A stretch of 64,000 nt of DNA. It comes from Burkholderia latens (GTDB lineage: Bacteria; Pseudomonadota; Gammaproteobacteria; Burkholderiales; Burkholderiaceae). Of this stretch, positions 43,887 to 56,184 are shown piece after piece. The stretch's first letter is position 1; each line of letters starts with the position of its first letter. Where the stretch lies: the NCBI RefSeq assembly GCF_902499045.1, contig NZ_CABVPL010000034.1, positions 1 through 64,000 of the forward strand, read 5' to 3'. Below the pieces are notes generated by a model. That model ran no database searches, had not been told where the DNA came from, and worked only from the letters and a program-made list of their open reading frames with translations. Made by a program: the position numbers and the translations under genes.

Positions 43887-44935
43887 ATGCTATTTGTTCG
43901 CCCCGGCAAACTCACGGATCTCGATGCGCTCGCGCACATGGCGCGCACCGCGCAGCCGGTCCTGCACTCGCTGCCGCACGACCGCGCGGCGCTCGAAGCG
44001 CGCGTGGCGCTCTCCGAGGATTCATTTCGCGCGGACGTCGACTTCGCCGGCGAAGAGTTCTATCTCTTCGTGCTCGAGGATTCGTCGACGGGCAAGCTGC
44101 TCGGCACGGCGAGCATCGTGGCCGCGGCCGGCTACTCGGAACCGTTCTACGCGTTCCGCAACGACGCGCTGATCCACGCGTCGCGCGAGTTGCACGTGAA
44201 CCGCAAGATCCACGCGCTCACGATGTCGCACGAGCTGACCGGCAAGAGCCGGCTGGCCGGCTTCTACGTCGATCCGTCGCTGCGCGGCGACGCGGCCGCG
44301 CACCTGATCTCGCGCGCGCGGATGATGTACATCGCCGCGAACCGCCGCCGCTTCACGCCGGAAGTGTTCACGCTGCTGCTCGGCGTAAGCGACGGCACGG
44401 GCGCGTCGCCGTTCTGGGAAGCAGTGGGCCGCAAGTTCTTCGGCCGCGATTTCACCGACGTCGACATCGCGTCGGGCGGCCGCAGCCGTACGTTCATCGC
44501 GGAAGTGATGCCCGCGTATCCGCTCTACGTGCCGCTGTTGCCGGAAGCCGCGCAGCGCGTGCTCGGCGAGCCGAACGAAACGGCGCTGCTCGCGTACGAC
44601 ATCCACCTCGAGGAAGGCTTCGAGCCGGACCGCTTCGTCGACATCTTCGACGCAGGCCCGGTGCTGACCGCGCAGGTCGACCGCACCGCATGCGTGAAGC
44701 ACGGCGCGGAGCGCACGGTGCGCGAAGCGGCGCACCAGCACGGCGACGTCGCGTACATGGTGTCGGCGGGCAGCGGCGAGTCGTTCCGCTGCGTGCTGGC
44801 CGACCTGCCGGGCGACAGCACCGATGCGCCGCTCGCCGGCGACGTGCGCGCGGCACTCGACGTGAAGGATGGCGATGTCGTGCGCTGCGTGCCGCTGCAT
44901 CGCCGCGACGATGAAGAATTGAAGGGGGACGCAGC

Positions 44936-44939
<4 letters not shown>
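43887..44939 (+). CDS. aruF: Arginine N-succinyltransferase, alpha subunit
   Basis: The 350-residue AstA-family subunit helps transfer succinyl from succinyl-CoA to arginine, the first Ast step. It begins MLFVRPGKLTDLDALAHMA and carries SRLAGFYVDPSLRGDAAAHL and SPFWEAVGRKFFGRDF. It pairs with the next gene product, as in Pseudomonas AruFG. ATGA overlap joins the two genes. It shares a common fold with its partner, evidence of an ancient duplication. Confidence 0.95.
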
Positions 44940-47438
<2,499 letters not shown>

Positions 47439-47452
47439 TCGAGGGAGCGACG

Positions 47453-48793
47453 ATGAACGCACAAGAAGCCAATTTCGACGGACTCGTCGGCCCGACCCAC
47501 AACTACGCCGGGCTGTCGTTCGGCAACGTGGCGTCGCTGAACAACGAGAAGTCGGCCGCGAATCCGAAGGCGGCCGCGAAGCAGGGGCTGCGCAAGATGA
47601 AGCAGCTCGCGGATCTCGGCTTCGCGCAAGGCGTGCTGCCGCCGCAGGAGCGGCCGTCGCTGCGCCTGCTGCGCGAGCTCGGCTTCTCCGGCAAGGACGC
47701 GGACGTGATCGCGAAGGCCGCGAAGCAGGCGCCCGAGCTGCTCGCCGCGGCGAGCTCGGCGTCGGCGATGTGGACCGCGAACGCGGCGACCGTCAGCCCG
47801 TCGGCCGACACGAGCGACGGCCGCGTGCATTTCACGCCGGCCAACCTGTGCAGCAAGCTGCATCGTGCGATCGAGCACGAAGCGACGCGCCGCACGCTGT
47901 CGACGCTGTTTGCGGACCCCGCGCACTTCGCGGTGCACGACGCGCTGACGGGCACGCCGGCGCTCGGCGACGAAGGCGCGGCGAACCACACGCGCTTCTG
48001 CGCCGAATACGGCAAGCCGGGCGTCGAGTTCTTCGTGTACGGCCGCGCGGAATACCGCCGCGGGCCGGAGCCGAAGCGCTTCCCGGCGCGCCAGACGTTC
48101 GAGGCGAGCCGCGCGGTCGCGCATCGCCACGGGCTCGCGGAAGAAGCGACGGTCTATGCGCAGCAGGATCCGGACGTGATCGATGCGGGCGTGTTCCACA
48201 ACGACGTGATCTCGGTCGGCAATCGCGACACGCTGTTCACGCACGAGCGCGCGTTCGTCAACAAGCAGGCGATCTACGACACGCTGACCGCCGCGCTCGA
48301 CGCGCGCGGCGCGCGGCTGAACGTGATCGAGGTGCCCGATGCGGCGGTGAGCGTGAACGACGCCGTCACGTCGTACCTGTTCAACAGCCAGCTGCTGTCG
48401 CGCGCGGACGGCTCGCAGGTGCTCGTCGTGCCGCAGGAGTGCCGCGAGAACGCGAACGTCGCCGCCTATCTCGACCGGCTCGCGGCCGGCAACGGGCCGA
48501 TTCGCGACGTGCTCGTGTTCGACCTGCGCGAAAGCATGAAGAACGGCGGCGGCCCCGCGTGCCTGCGCCTGCGCGTCGTGCTGACCGACGCGGAGCGCGC
48601 GGCCGTCACGTCGAACGTGTGGATCGACGACACGCTGTTCGCGTCGCTCGACGCGTGGATCGACAAGCATTACCGCGATCGTCTCGCGCCGGAAGATCTC
48701 GCCGATCCGGCGCTGCTCGACGAATCGCGCACCGCGCTCGACGCGCTCACGCAGATCCTGCGCGTCGGGTCGCTGTATGACTTCCAGCGCTGA
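47453..48793 (+). CDS. astB: N-succinylarginine dihydrolase
   Basis: The 446-residue guanidine-modifying-superfamily enzyme cleaves succinylarginine to succinylornithine, CO2 and ammonia, the second Ast step. It starts [17 protein letters not shown]. Catalytic features are His in [14 protein letters not shown] and Cys in [14 protein letters not shown] near residue 367. It overlaps the start of astE by 17 nt. Confidence 0.97.
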   Translation: MNAQEANFDGLVGPTHNYAGLSFGNVASLNNEKSAANPKAAAKQGLRKMKQLADLGFAQGVLPPQERPSLRLLRELGFSGKDADVIAKAAKQAPELLAAASSASAMWTANAATVSPSADTSDGRVHFTPANLCSKLHRAIEHEATRRTLSTLFADPAHFAVHDALTGTPALGDEGAANHTRFCAEYGKPGVEFFVYGRAEYRRGPEPKRFPARQTFEASRAVAHRHGLAEEATVYAQQDPDVIDAGVFHNDVISVGNRDTLFTHERAFVNKQAIYDTLTAALDARGARLNVIEVPDAAVSVNDAVTSYLFNSQLLSRADGSQVLVVPQECRENANVAAYLDRLAAGNGPIRDVLVFDLRESMKNGGGPACLRLRVVLTDAERAAVTSNVWIDDTLFASLDAWIDKHYRDRLAPEDLADPALLDESRTALDALTQILRVGSLYDFQR

Positions 48794-49835
48794 GTCGCGC
48801 ATGCCGGCCGCCGCGCTGCTCGACGACTTCCTCGCGTTCACGCTCGCGGGCGACGCGCCGGCGGTGAGAGCGGGCGCGTGTGCGAACGGCGCGGTGCGCT
48901 GGCAATGGCTCGGCGACGGGCTGCTCGCGCTCGAGCCGGCAGCGGGCGACGCCGATGACGCAGCGCGCGCGAGCGTGCTCGTGTCGGCCGGCGTGCACGG
49001 CGACGAGACCGCGCCGATCGAGCTGCTGTCGATGCTCGTGCGCGATGTCGCCGCGCGGACGCTGCCGCTCGCGTGCCGGCTGCTCGTCGTGCTCGGCAAC
49101 GTGCCGGCGATGCGTGCGGGCGAACGCTATCTCGACGACGACCTGAACCGGCTGTTCAGCGGCCGTCACGCGCAGGTGCCGACGAGCCGCGAAGCGCCGC
49201 GCGCCGCGCAGCTCGAAGCCGCGGCCGCCGCGTTCTTCGCGGCTGCGCCGGCGGGCGGCGCGCGCTGGCACATCGACATGCACACGGCGATCCGCGCATC
49301 GGTATTCGAGCAGTTCGCGTTGCTGCCGCACACGGGCACGCCGCCTACGCGCGCGATGGTCGAGTGGCTCGGCGATGCGCGCATCGCGGCCGTGCTGCTG
49401 CATACCGCGAAGGGCAACACGTATTCGCACTTCACGGCCGAGCAGTGCGGCGCGCTCGCGTGCACGCTCGAACTCGGCAAGGTGCGGCCGTTCGGCCAGA
49501 ACGACCTCAGCCGGTTCGCGCCGGCCGATCGCGCGGTGCGCAAGCTGTTGTCCGGTGCATCGGCAGATACCGACGCGCCGCTGCCGCGCGTGTTCACGGT
49601 AATCGACCAGATCACGAAGCAGAGCGACGCGCTCGAGCTGTTCGTCGCCGCCGACGTCGCGAACTTCACCGCGTTCCCGCGCGGCACCGTGCTCGCGCAG
49701 GACGGCGACTACCGCTACACGGTCAAGCACGACGAGGAGCGCATCGTGTTTCCGAATCCGACCGTGAAGCCGGGTTTGCGCGCCGGCTTGCTGGTCGTGG
49801 ATACGACGCGCGACACGCTCGCCGCGCTCGCCTGA
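48777..49835 (+). CDS. astE: Succinylglutamate desuccinylase
   Basis: This 352-residue zinc carboxypeptidase-like enzyme releases glutamate and succinate, the last Ast step. Zinc ligands are in [10 protein letters not shown] and HIDMHTA, with the general base Glu in [18 protein letters not shown] 48777 lies inside the end of astB; an in-frame ATG at 48801 is an alternative. It closes the ast operon. Confidence 0.95.
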   Translation: MTSSAESRMPAAALLDDFLAFTLAGDAPAVRAGACANGAVRWQWLGDGLLALEPAAGDADDAARASVLVSAGVHGDETAPIELLSMLVRDVAARTLPLACRLLVVLGNVPAMRAGERYLDDDLNRLFSGRHAQVPTSREAPRAAQLEAAAAAFFAAAPAGGARWHIDMHTAIRASVFEQFALLPHTGTPPTRAMVEWLGDARIAAVLLHTAKGNTYSHFTAEQCGALACTLELGKVRPFGQNDLSRFAPADRAVRKLLSGASADTDAPLPRVFTVIDQITKQSDALELFVAADVANFTAFPRGTVLAQDGDYRYTVKHDEERIVFPNPTVKPGLRAGLLVVDTTRDTLAALA

Positions 49836-50191
49836 CCGATGAGCCATCGCGCGGGCCGCGGCAGCTCGCGGCCCGCGCATCGTCCCGCAGTCCGTTCATT
49901 TTCGCGCTGACACGCGCATGCCGCGCAGACGGCGCGTGCGTCGCGCTTGCGTATTTGCGACATCGTCTTGCAAGTTCCACGAGCGGCGCGGCGGCGGCCC
50001 GCGCCCCGCAGCGCACCATCGCGTGCCGGCCGCCGCTTTGGCGTGTCGGGCCGCGCGGGTTGGTACAATCGCGGCCTTGCGGCTGTTGCGCCGCATCACG
50101 GCGCGGCGTCGGCATTGCCGGGGTCATTCGACCCTGCAATGATGCGTGCGCCGGTCGTTCCGGAACATTCGAGTATCGAGGAGAACACCTG
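49836..50191 (+). other. Intergenic region between astE and the binding-protein gene
   Basis: No gene is seen. The GC-rich perfect hairpin at 49849-49878 probably ends or attenuates the ast transcript. The 300 bp after it is long enough for a separate promoter of the binding-protein gene; no definite -35/-10 pair was found. GAGGAGAAC precedes the ATG at 50192. Confidence 0.5.
49849..49878 (+). terminator. GC-rich hairpin after astE
   Basis: A 12-bp perfect stem, GCGCGGGCCGCG/CGCGGCCCGCGC, with a 6-nt loop starts 13 bp after the stop. It lacks a T-run, so it may be a read-through attenuator or an mRNA-stabilising stem. Confidence 0.6.
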
Positions 50192-50986
50192 ATGAAGTTG
50201 GATTGGCGTAAAGTGGCCGCGCACGCGGTAGTGGCGGCATCGGCGGTGGCGGCAGGCAGCGTGATGGCCGCGGATCTGAAAGAGATCCGTTTTGGCGTCG
50301 AGGCCTCGTACGCGCCGTTCGAATACAAGACGCCCGACGGCAAGCTGACCGGCTTCGACATCGACATCGGCAACGCGGTGTGCGCGAAGCTGAAGACGAA
50401 GTGCGTGTGGGTCGAGAACGACTTCGACGGCCTGATTCCCGCGCTGCAGGCGCGCAAGTTCGACGCGATCAACTCGGACATGACGATCACCGACCAGCGC
50501 AAGCACGCGATCGCGTTCACCGATCCGATCTACACGATCCCGAACCAGCTGATCGCGAAGCAGGGCAGCGGCCTGCTGCCGACGCCGCAATCGCTGAAGG
50601 GCAAGCGCGTCGGCGTGCTGCAGGGCACGATCCAGGAAGCGTATGCGAAGAAGAAATGGGCGCCGGCCGGCGTCGACGTCGTGCCGTACCAGACGCAGGA
50701 TCTGGCGTATGCCGACCTGAAGTCGGGCCGTCTCGACGCGACGTTCCAGGATTCGGAAGCGGGCTCGAAGGGCTTCCTGACGAAGCCGCAAGGCCAGGGC
50801 TTCGGCTTCGCCGGCGGCACCGTCAGCGATGCCGAGATCCTCGGCTCGGGCGTCGGCTTCGGCCTGCGCAAGAACGACGCGCCTCTGAAGACCGCGCTCG
50901 ATCAGGCGCTGAAGGAACTGAAGGCGGACGGCACGATCGACGCGCTCGCGAAGAAGTACTTCAGCGTGCCGGTCACGCTCAAGTAA
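50192..50986 (+). CDS. Basic amino acid ABC transporter binding protein, HisJ/ArgT/AotJ type
   Basis: The 264-residue periplasmic protein has a signal peptide ending SVMAADL. The family pattern is IRFGVEASYAPFEYKTPDGKLTGFDIDIGNAVCAKLK, INSDMTITDQRK and a pair of Cys in the N-terminal lobe. It binds arginine, ornithine, lysine or histidine. It is very likely the receptor for the HisQ-HisM-HisP transporter encoded 9.6 kb upstream, since no permease lies next to it. Confidence 0.93.
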   Translation: MKLDWRKVAAHAVVAASAVAAGSVMAADLKEIRFGVEASYAPFEYKTPDGKLTGFDIDIGNAVCAKLKTKCVWVENDFDGLIPALQARKFDAINSDMTITDQRKHAIAFTDPIYTIPNQLIAKQGSGLLPTPQSLKGKRVGVLQGTIQEAYAKKKWAPAGVDVVPYQTQDLAYADLKSGRLDATFQDSEAGSKGFLTKPQGQGFGFAGGTVSDAEILGSGVGFGLRKNDAPLKTALDQALKELKADGTIDALAKKYFSVPVTLK

Positions 50987-51012
50987 GCGCTTCGATCCGT
51001 CGTACGATGCAG

Positions 51013-51041
51013 CCGGCCGCGTTCGCGGCCGGTTTGCTTTT
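51013..51041 (+). terminator. Rho-independent terminator after the binding-protein gene
   Basis: CCGGCCGC/GCGGCCGG with a GTTC loop is followed by TTTGCTTTT. Confidence 0.85.
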
Positions 51042-51082
51042 GGGCAGCGGATTTCGTGCGCCGGCCGGCGGGCCGTCGCGCA

Positions 51083-52609
51083 TTATGCCGATTGCGCGGG
51101 AAAGAACCGCCCGAGTTCGCGCGCGAGCTCGTTGAGCACGCTCATCTCCTGCTGCGTGATCTTGCGCGCGGGTTGCGCGCCGGCCCAGTCGCCGTACAGC
51201 AGCGCGACGGTCGTCGTGCCGACCCGCACCGGCAGCAGCACGAACGCGCGCGTGTCGGGCAGCGCATCGACGTACCACGCGGGGAGCCGCTTCACCATTT
51301 TCGGATCCTGTGCCTGCTCGATGAAGATGCCGACCGAGTTCGTGATCGCGAGATGGAACACGTCCGGCTCGAAGCGCTCGTCGAACGCGAGCCGGTCGAG
51401 CGCCGCATCGACGTCCGGGCCGAAGCCGAGACGCGCGGCGAACGTGCCGTCGCCGCGGCGTACGAACATCACGGTGCGCGTGAACGCGAGGCCCGCGAGC
51501 AGGCTCTCCGACGCGAGCGCGAGCACCGGCGTCAGCACGTGCTCGGACGGCAGCGCGCGCAGGTCGGCAAGACCGGCTTCGAGGCACGCTTCGGGTTCGG
51601 TCTGCGCGCGCGCGATCGCGTCCGCGTTCGCGCGCAGCTCGACGATCTCGCGCATCACGGTGTCGCTCGCTTCCTCGCGCGCGAGCCGCTCGGCGATTTC
51701 GACGAGCGCGTCGGACTCGATCTCCAGCTCGGCGCCGTAATGCTGCGCGAGCGCCGCGATGTGCGCGTCGCGCTGCGGGCTCGCCGGCATCGCGAGCGCG
51801 CCGGCGACATCGGTCGAGCAGCGGCTCACCGCGCGCAGCCAGCGCACGCGCTCGGAGCTGTCGTCGGCGCACGCGTCGTGGAGCCGCAGGCAGTCGTCGC
51901 CATCGTCGTCGTCCGCGCCCGCGGCGCCGCCGGCCTTTGCGGCGCGGCCGTCGCCGTTGGACATCCCCGCGCGGATCACGTCGGGCAGCCGCCAGCTCGC
52001 GGCGGCCTCGAGGCCGATCTCGTCGAAGCCGACACCGAGCACGTCGACGCACGCGGCCGCATCGTCGCCGTCCAGTTCGGCGGCGCGGCGGCGGATCCGG
52101 TCCCATTCGCTGTCGAGATAGCAGACGACGAGCAGCTTGCCGACCTGGCGCATCAGCGTGCAGACGACGGCCTCTTCGCCGCCGCGCAGCTCGGCGTGCT
52201 CGGTCAGCTTGCGCGCGACGCAGCCGGACAGCAGCGCGCGGTTCAGCTCGAGCTTCGCGTCGATGCGGCGCGGCGTGCTGTGATGGAAGTGGTCGACGAG
52301 CTTCAGCCCGACGACGAGATGGCCGACGGTGTCCATGCCGAGCACCATCAGCGCCCGCGTGACGGTCGTGATGTTGCCGCCGAACGCCATGTACATCGCG
52401 GAGTTCGCGAGCCGCAGCACTTTCTGCGTGAGCGCGAAATCCGACAGCACGACGCGCACGAGCGCGGTGAAGTCGAGATCGTCGTTCTTCATCGCGGCCA
52501 TCGTCGCGCGCAGCGACTCGGACAGCAGCGGGAAGTCGCCCCGTTCGTTCATCCGGGCCCACAGCTTGTCGAGCAGTGCCGTGCGGGGCAGGTGTGCGGT
52601 GATTGACAT
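51083..52609 (-). CDS. HDOD-domain signalling protein
   Basis: The 508-residue protein has an N-terminal HDOD domain (about 20-225), with VVLSDFALTQKVLRLANSA and a partial HD-like helix (TLMRQVGKLLVVCYL) lacking the metal-binding HD pair. A Gly/Asp-rich linker (near 235) and a GAF-like C-terminal part follow (from about 350). HDOD proteins act as output modules in stress or c-di-GMP signalling. It lies 27 bp downstream of the EAL gene, same strand, so probably the same operon. Confidence 0.85.
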   Translation of the reverse strand: MSITAHLPRTALLDKLWARMNERGDFPLLSESLRATMAAMKNDDLDFTALVRVVLSDFALTQKVLRLANSAMYMAFGGNITTVTRALMVLGMDTVGHLVVGLKLVDHFHHSTPRRIDAKLELNRALLSGCVARKLTEHAELRGGEEAVVCTLMRQVGKLLVVCYLDSEWDRIRRRAAELDGDDAAACVDVLGVGFDEIGLEAAASWRLPDVIRAGMSNGDGRAAKAGGAAGADDDDGDDCLRLHDACADDSSERVRWLRAVSRCSTDVAGALAMPASPQRDAHIAALAQHYGAELEIESDALVEIAERLAREEASDTVMREIVELRANADAIARAQTEPEACLEAGLADLRALPSEHVLTPVLALASESLLAGLAFTRTVMFVRRGDGTFAARLGFGPDVDAALDRLAFDERFEPDVFHLAITNSVGIFIEQAQDPKMVKRLPAWYVDALPDTRAFVLLPVRVGTTTVALLYGDWAGAQPARKITQQEMSVLNELARELGRFFPAQSA

Positions 52610-52636
52610 ACGGATTCGTCCGGTGCGCCGTGCGCG

Positions 52637-54469
52637 TCAGGCGGCGTGCAGGCGCAGCTGCTGCGCCTCGAAGCGCCGTGCGAGCTCTTCGGACGGCAGC
52701 GCCTGGCAGACGAGCCAGCCCTGGATGTGATTGCAGCCCATTTCGGTCAGCAGTTCGCGTTGTGCTTCCGTCTCGACGCCTTCCGCGACGAGCTCGAGAT
52801 CGAGCGTCTGCGCGAGGCCGACCACGGCCGACACGATCGCGCGGTCGTTGCGCGACGTCAGCAGGTTCTCGACGAAGCTGCGGTCGATCTTCAGCTTCGC
52901 GAGCGGGAAGCGCTGCAGATACGCGAGGCTCGAATAGCCGGTGCCGAAATCGTCGATCGCGAAGCGGATGCCGAGCTCGGTCAGTTCCTCCAGCAGCGCC
53001 TTCGCCTGCGCGGGATCGTGCATCAGCAGGCTTTCGGTGATTTCGAGCACGATGCGGCGCGGGTCGATGCCCGTCAGCGTGATCGCCTCGCGCACGCTCT
53101 GCGTGAAGCGCGGGTCGCGGAACTGCTGCGGCGACACGTTGACCGCCACGTACTGCAGCGCGAGCCCCTGCCGGTCCCACGCGACGAGCTGCATGCACGC
53201 GGCCTTGAGCACCCAGTTGCCGAGGTAGTTGATCAGGCCGATCGATTCGGCGAGCGGGATAAAGGTTGCCGGCGGCACGAGGCCGTGCACCGGATGGCGC
53301 CAGCGGATCAGCGCCTCGACGCCGACCACCGCGCCCGACTGGCTGCGCGTGATCGGCTGGAAGTGCAGCGAGAATTCGCCGTTGCGCACGCCGTCGTACA
53401 GGTCGGCTTCGAGCTTCAGAAGTTCGGCGTCGGCCGGATCGTCGACGGGCGCATGAAACGCGAGCGCATTGCCGCCCGACGCCTTCGCCTGCGCGAGCGC
53501 ATGGTCCGCGCGGCGCAGCAGCGGGCTGTGATGCTGCGCGCGGTGCGGCGCCGCGCGTTCGTCCGGGTACAGCGCGATGCCGATGCTCGCGGACAAGTGG
53601 ACGGTCTGCCCCTGGTACACGTAGGGTTCTCGCACCGCGGCCTGCAGCCGGCGCGCGAGCGCATCCGCGGCGTCGCTTGCGCGCGCGCGGTCGGGCGCGG
53701 TGAACACGATCGCGAACTTGTCGCTCGCGACACGCGCGAGCTGCTCGTCGGGCGCGACGAGCGCCTGCAGCCGCTGCGCGGTCTGGCGCAGCAGCGCATC
53801 GCCGGCGTCGTAGCCGAGCGCGCGGTTGATGCGCTGGTAATCGTCGAGGTCGAGCAGCAACAGCGCCGCGCAGGTGCCGGCCGCGTCGGCGGCCTGCTGC
53901 GCGCGCATCAGCGCGGGCACGAGCGCGGACAGGTTGTCGAGCCCCGTCATCGGATCGTGGTGCATCTCGTACGTCAGCCGCGCCTCGAGCGCGCGCCACG
54001 CCGACACGTCGAACGCGGCGATCGCGAAGCCGTCGACGCCGTGATGGCGGCTCTTGAACGCACGGATCTCGACGTCGAGCGGGTACGTGAGCGACTTGAC
54101 GATGCACAGCGTCGCTTTCTCGACCTGGCCCGAGCGCGCAGCGCGTGCAAGCAGGCCTTCGAGCGCCGCGGTATCCTGTTCGGCGATCAGATCGCGCAGC
54201 GTCAGCGTATGCAGGTAGTCGCGGTGGTAGCCGATGAAGCGCAGGCTTGCATCGGACACGTACAGGAAGCGCAGTTCGCGGTCGACATGGGCGAGGAAGT
54301 CCACCGTGCCGACCGTCTGTTCCAGCCAGCTGCGCACGGTGTCGTCGCGACGCGGCGCGCCGGCGCGCGCAGGCATCAGCGCGCCGCCCGACCGGGCGAA
54401 GCGGCGCAGCGTATGCAAGGCGCTGCGCCAGGAGCCCTTGCGTGGCGTCTGTTTCCTGTTGGCTTCCAT
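52637..54469 (-). CDS. PAS-GGDEF(degenerate)-EAL c-di-GMP phosphodiesterase
   Basis: The 610-residue cytoplasmic protein has PAS (about 45-165), GGDEF-like (about 170-345) and EAL (about 350-600) domains. The GGDEF signature reads ASDKF, so cyclase activity is unlikely. The EAL domain keeps GVEALIRW, NVSPQQF, EITESLL, IDDFGTGYSSL, KIDRSFV and EGVETEAQ, all that a phosphodiesterase needs. It should lower c-di-GMP in response to its PAS input. It is followed by the HDOD gene. Confidence 0.93.
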   Translation of the reverse strand: MEANRKQTPRKGSWRSALHTLRRFARSGGALMPARAGAPRRDDTVRSWLEQTVGTVDFLAHVDRELRFLYVSDASLRFIGYHRDYLHTLTLRDLIAEQDTAALEGLLARAARSGQVEKATLCIVKSLTYPLDVEIRAFKSRHHGVDGFAIAAFDVSAWRALEARLTYEMHHDPMTGLDNLSALVPALMRAQQAADAAGTCAALLLLDLDDYQRINRALGYDAGDALLRQTAQRLQALVAPDEQLARVASDKFAIVFTAPDRARASDAADALARRLQAAVREPYVYQGQTVHLSASIGIALYPDERAAPHRAQHHSPLLRRADHALAQAKASGGNALAFHAPVDDPADAELLKLEADLYDGVRNGEFSLHFQPITRSQSGAVVGVEALIRWRHPVHGLVPPATFIPLAESIGLINYLGNWVLKAACMQLVAWDRQGLALQYVAVNVSPQQFRDPRFTQSVREAITLTGIDPRRIVLEITESLLMHDPAQAKALLEELTELGIRFAIDDFGTGYSSLAYLQRFPLAKLKIDRSFVENLLTSRNDRAIVSAVVGLAQTLDLELVAEGVETEAQRELLTEMGCNHIQGWLVCQALPSEELARRFEAQQLRLHAA

Positions 54470-54655
54470 GTTTCTCGCTGACGATTAGGGCTGGAACCGG
54501 TTGTCCGGAAAGATTAACGGCAGCTTGCGCGGAATCTTTAACCGACCGGCCGGCAGCGCCGCGCGCTGCCGGTCGGGTCGTGCATCGCGGCGTTCGACAC
54601 GCGAACGCCGGTGGGGGCCTACTTCGGGCTGACTTTATAAGAAATGAGGACGCAG

Positions 54656-55207
54656 ATGAAGCGAAAACTATGGGTGGGCGCCACGGCGGCGCTGCTGGTC
54701 GCCGGTCATGCGCTGGTCGCGCAGGCTCAACTGAAGCCGGGCGATGCGGCCCCGGTCTTCACGACGCAGGCGTCGCTGGGCGGCAAGACCTACACGTACT
54801 CGCTCGCCGATGCGCTGAAGCGCGGGCCCGTCGTGCTGTATTTCTACCCGGCGGCGTTCACGAAGGGGTGCACGATCGAGGCGCACGCGTTCGCGGATGC
54901 GGTCGATCGTTATGCCGCGTACGGCGCGACCGTGATCGGCGTATCGGCCGACAACATCGACACGCTGACGAAGTTCTCGGTGAGCGAGTGCCGCAGCAAG
55001 TTTCCGGTCGCGGCCGATCCGGACGCGAAGATCATCCGCGAATACGACGCGAAGCTGCCCGCGGTCGATCGTGCGAATCGCGTGTCGTACGTGATCTCGC
55101 CGGAACGGAAGGTGCTGTACGAATACACGAGCCTGTCGCCGGACAAGCACGTCGAGAACACGCTCGCCGCGGTGAAGGCGTGGGCCGACGCGCATCCGAA
55201 GCAGTGA
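54656..55207 (+). CDS. Exported peroxiredoxin
   Basis: The 183-residue thiol peroxidase has a signal peptide (MKRKLWVGATAALLVAGHALVAQA). The peroxidatic Cys is in FYPAAFTKGCTIEAHAFA; the usual Thr and Pro around it are present. A further Cys in VSECRSKF may resolve the sulfenic acid. It should detoxify peroxides in the periplasm. ATG 54656 has GAGGA 5 nt upstream; an in-frame ATG at 54644 would lengthen the signal. Divergent from the EAL gene. Confidence 0.9.
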   Translation: MKRKLWVGATAALLVAGHALVAQAQLKPGDAAPVFTTQASLGGKTYTYSLADALKRGPVVLYFYPAAFTKGCTIEAHAFADAVDRYAAYGATVIGVSADNIDTLTKFSVSECRSKFPVAADPDAKIIREYDAKLPAVDRANRVSYVISPERKVLYEYTSLSPDKHVENTLAAVKAWADAHPKQ

Positions 55208-55233
55208 GCCGCGGGCAGTAAGCCCACAGTAAA

Positions 55234-55254
55234 GCGGCCCGCATCGCGGGCCGC
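55234..55254 (+). terminator. Hairpin between the peroxiredoxin and NAD-binding genes
   Basis: GCGGCCCGC/GCGGGCCGC with a 3-nt loop lies between convergent stop codons. It is symmetric and may serve both genes; there is no T-run. Confidence 0.55.
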
Positions 55255-55295
55255 CGGCTCGACGAAACGCGCCGCCAACGCGGCGCGCGCATCCG

Positions 55296-55922
55296 TTACG
55301 CGCGCAACGCCTGTTCGATCGGCACGCTGCCGCCGACGAAGCCGATGACCTTGCGCGAAATGCCGAGCTTGATCGCTTCGATCGCGGCCCATGCGACATC
55401 CTGGCGCGATACCGGCGGCGCTGCGTCGAGCGGCTCCTCGGTCAGCGCGATCTTGCCGACGCCCGGGCCGTCCGCGAGCGGGCCGGGGCGCAGGATCACG
55501 TAGTCGATGCCCGACGCGATCACGCGCTCGTCGCCTTCGCGCTTCATCTGCGAATAATGGCGCAGCGCGCCGCTGCGCTCCGGCCAGTACGCGGTCAGCG
55601 AGCTGATCACGACCAGCTTCTGCACGTTGTAGGCGAGCGCGTGCTCGGCCGTGCGCGCGACCGCGTCGCGATCGATCTGCTCCTCTTCGGTCGCGCCTTC
55701 CGATTCGGCCGAGCCGGCCGCGTAGATCACGTGCGTGATGCCCTGGAACGCGTGCGAGAAATCGCCCGTCAGATCGGCCTCGACGACCTTCGCGCCCGGC
55801 AGCGCATAGCCGCGCCGGCGCACCAGCGCAGTGACCTCGAATTCCGGCTGCTTGAGCAGCAGATCCGCGCAGGCCAGGCCCGTGCGGCCGGTCGCGCCAA
55901 TCAGCAGTACCTTCGTCGTCAT
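55296..55922 (-). CDS. NAD(P)-binding SDR-like protein
   Basis: The 208-residue atypical short-chain dehydrogenase fold has the dinucleotide loop LLIGATGRTGLACADLLL, THVIYAAGSAESEG and a YSQMKREGDE catalytic-like Tyr...Lys. C-terminal VILRPGPLADGPG is typical of NmrA/YbjT-like proteins. The substrate is unknown. ATG 55922 is chosen because it begins at the Rossmann strand. Confidence 0.85.
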   Translation of the reverse strand: MTTKVLLIGATGRTGLACADLLLKQPEFEVTALVRRRGYALPGAKVVEADLTGDFSHAFQGITHVIYAAGSAESEGATEEEQIDRDAVARTAEHALAYNVQKLVVISSLTAYWPERSGALRHYSQMKREGDERVIASGIDYVILRPGPLADGPGVGKIALTEEPLDAAPPVSRQDVAWAAIEAIKLGISRKVIGFVGGSVPIEQALRA

Positions 55923-56184
55923 GAAACCGCTCCTCGCTCGATGCGTCATCCATCCAGATAGGGACGGACGACCGATACTCAAGTGTATGTCGATTTGAGC
56001 CGGCGGCGCGCAGGTAATTGGGGCTGTACCGCTGCGCGGCCGCCGGCGCGGGGCGCGAGGCCCCGTCGGCCGCGTTGCCGCATGCGCCGATTGCGGGATC
56101 GGCCCGCCGACCGGCTATCATGTGCGCGATGCATTTTTCGCCGCTGCGCAACAACAACGCGGCGGCCAACCGGTTGGAGTACAC

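Noticed and set aside
50979-54107. A 1042-codon open frame on the minus strand
   Set aside because: It runs out of frame through both the EAL and HDOD genes, which have clear domains in their own frames.
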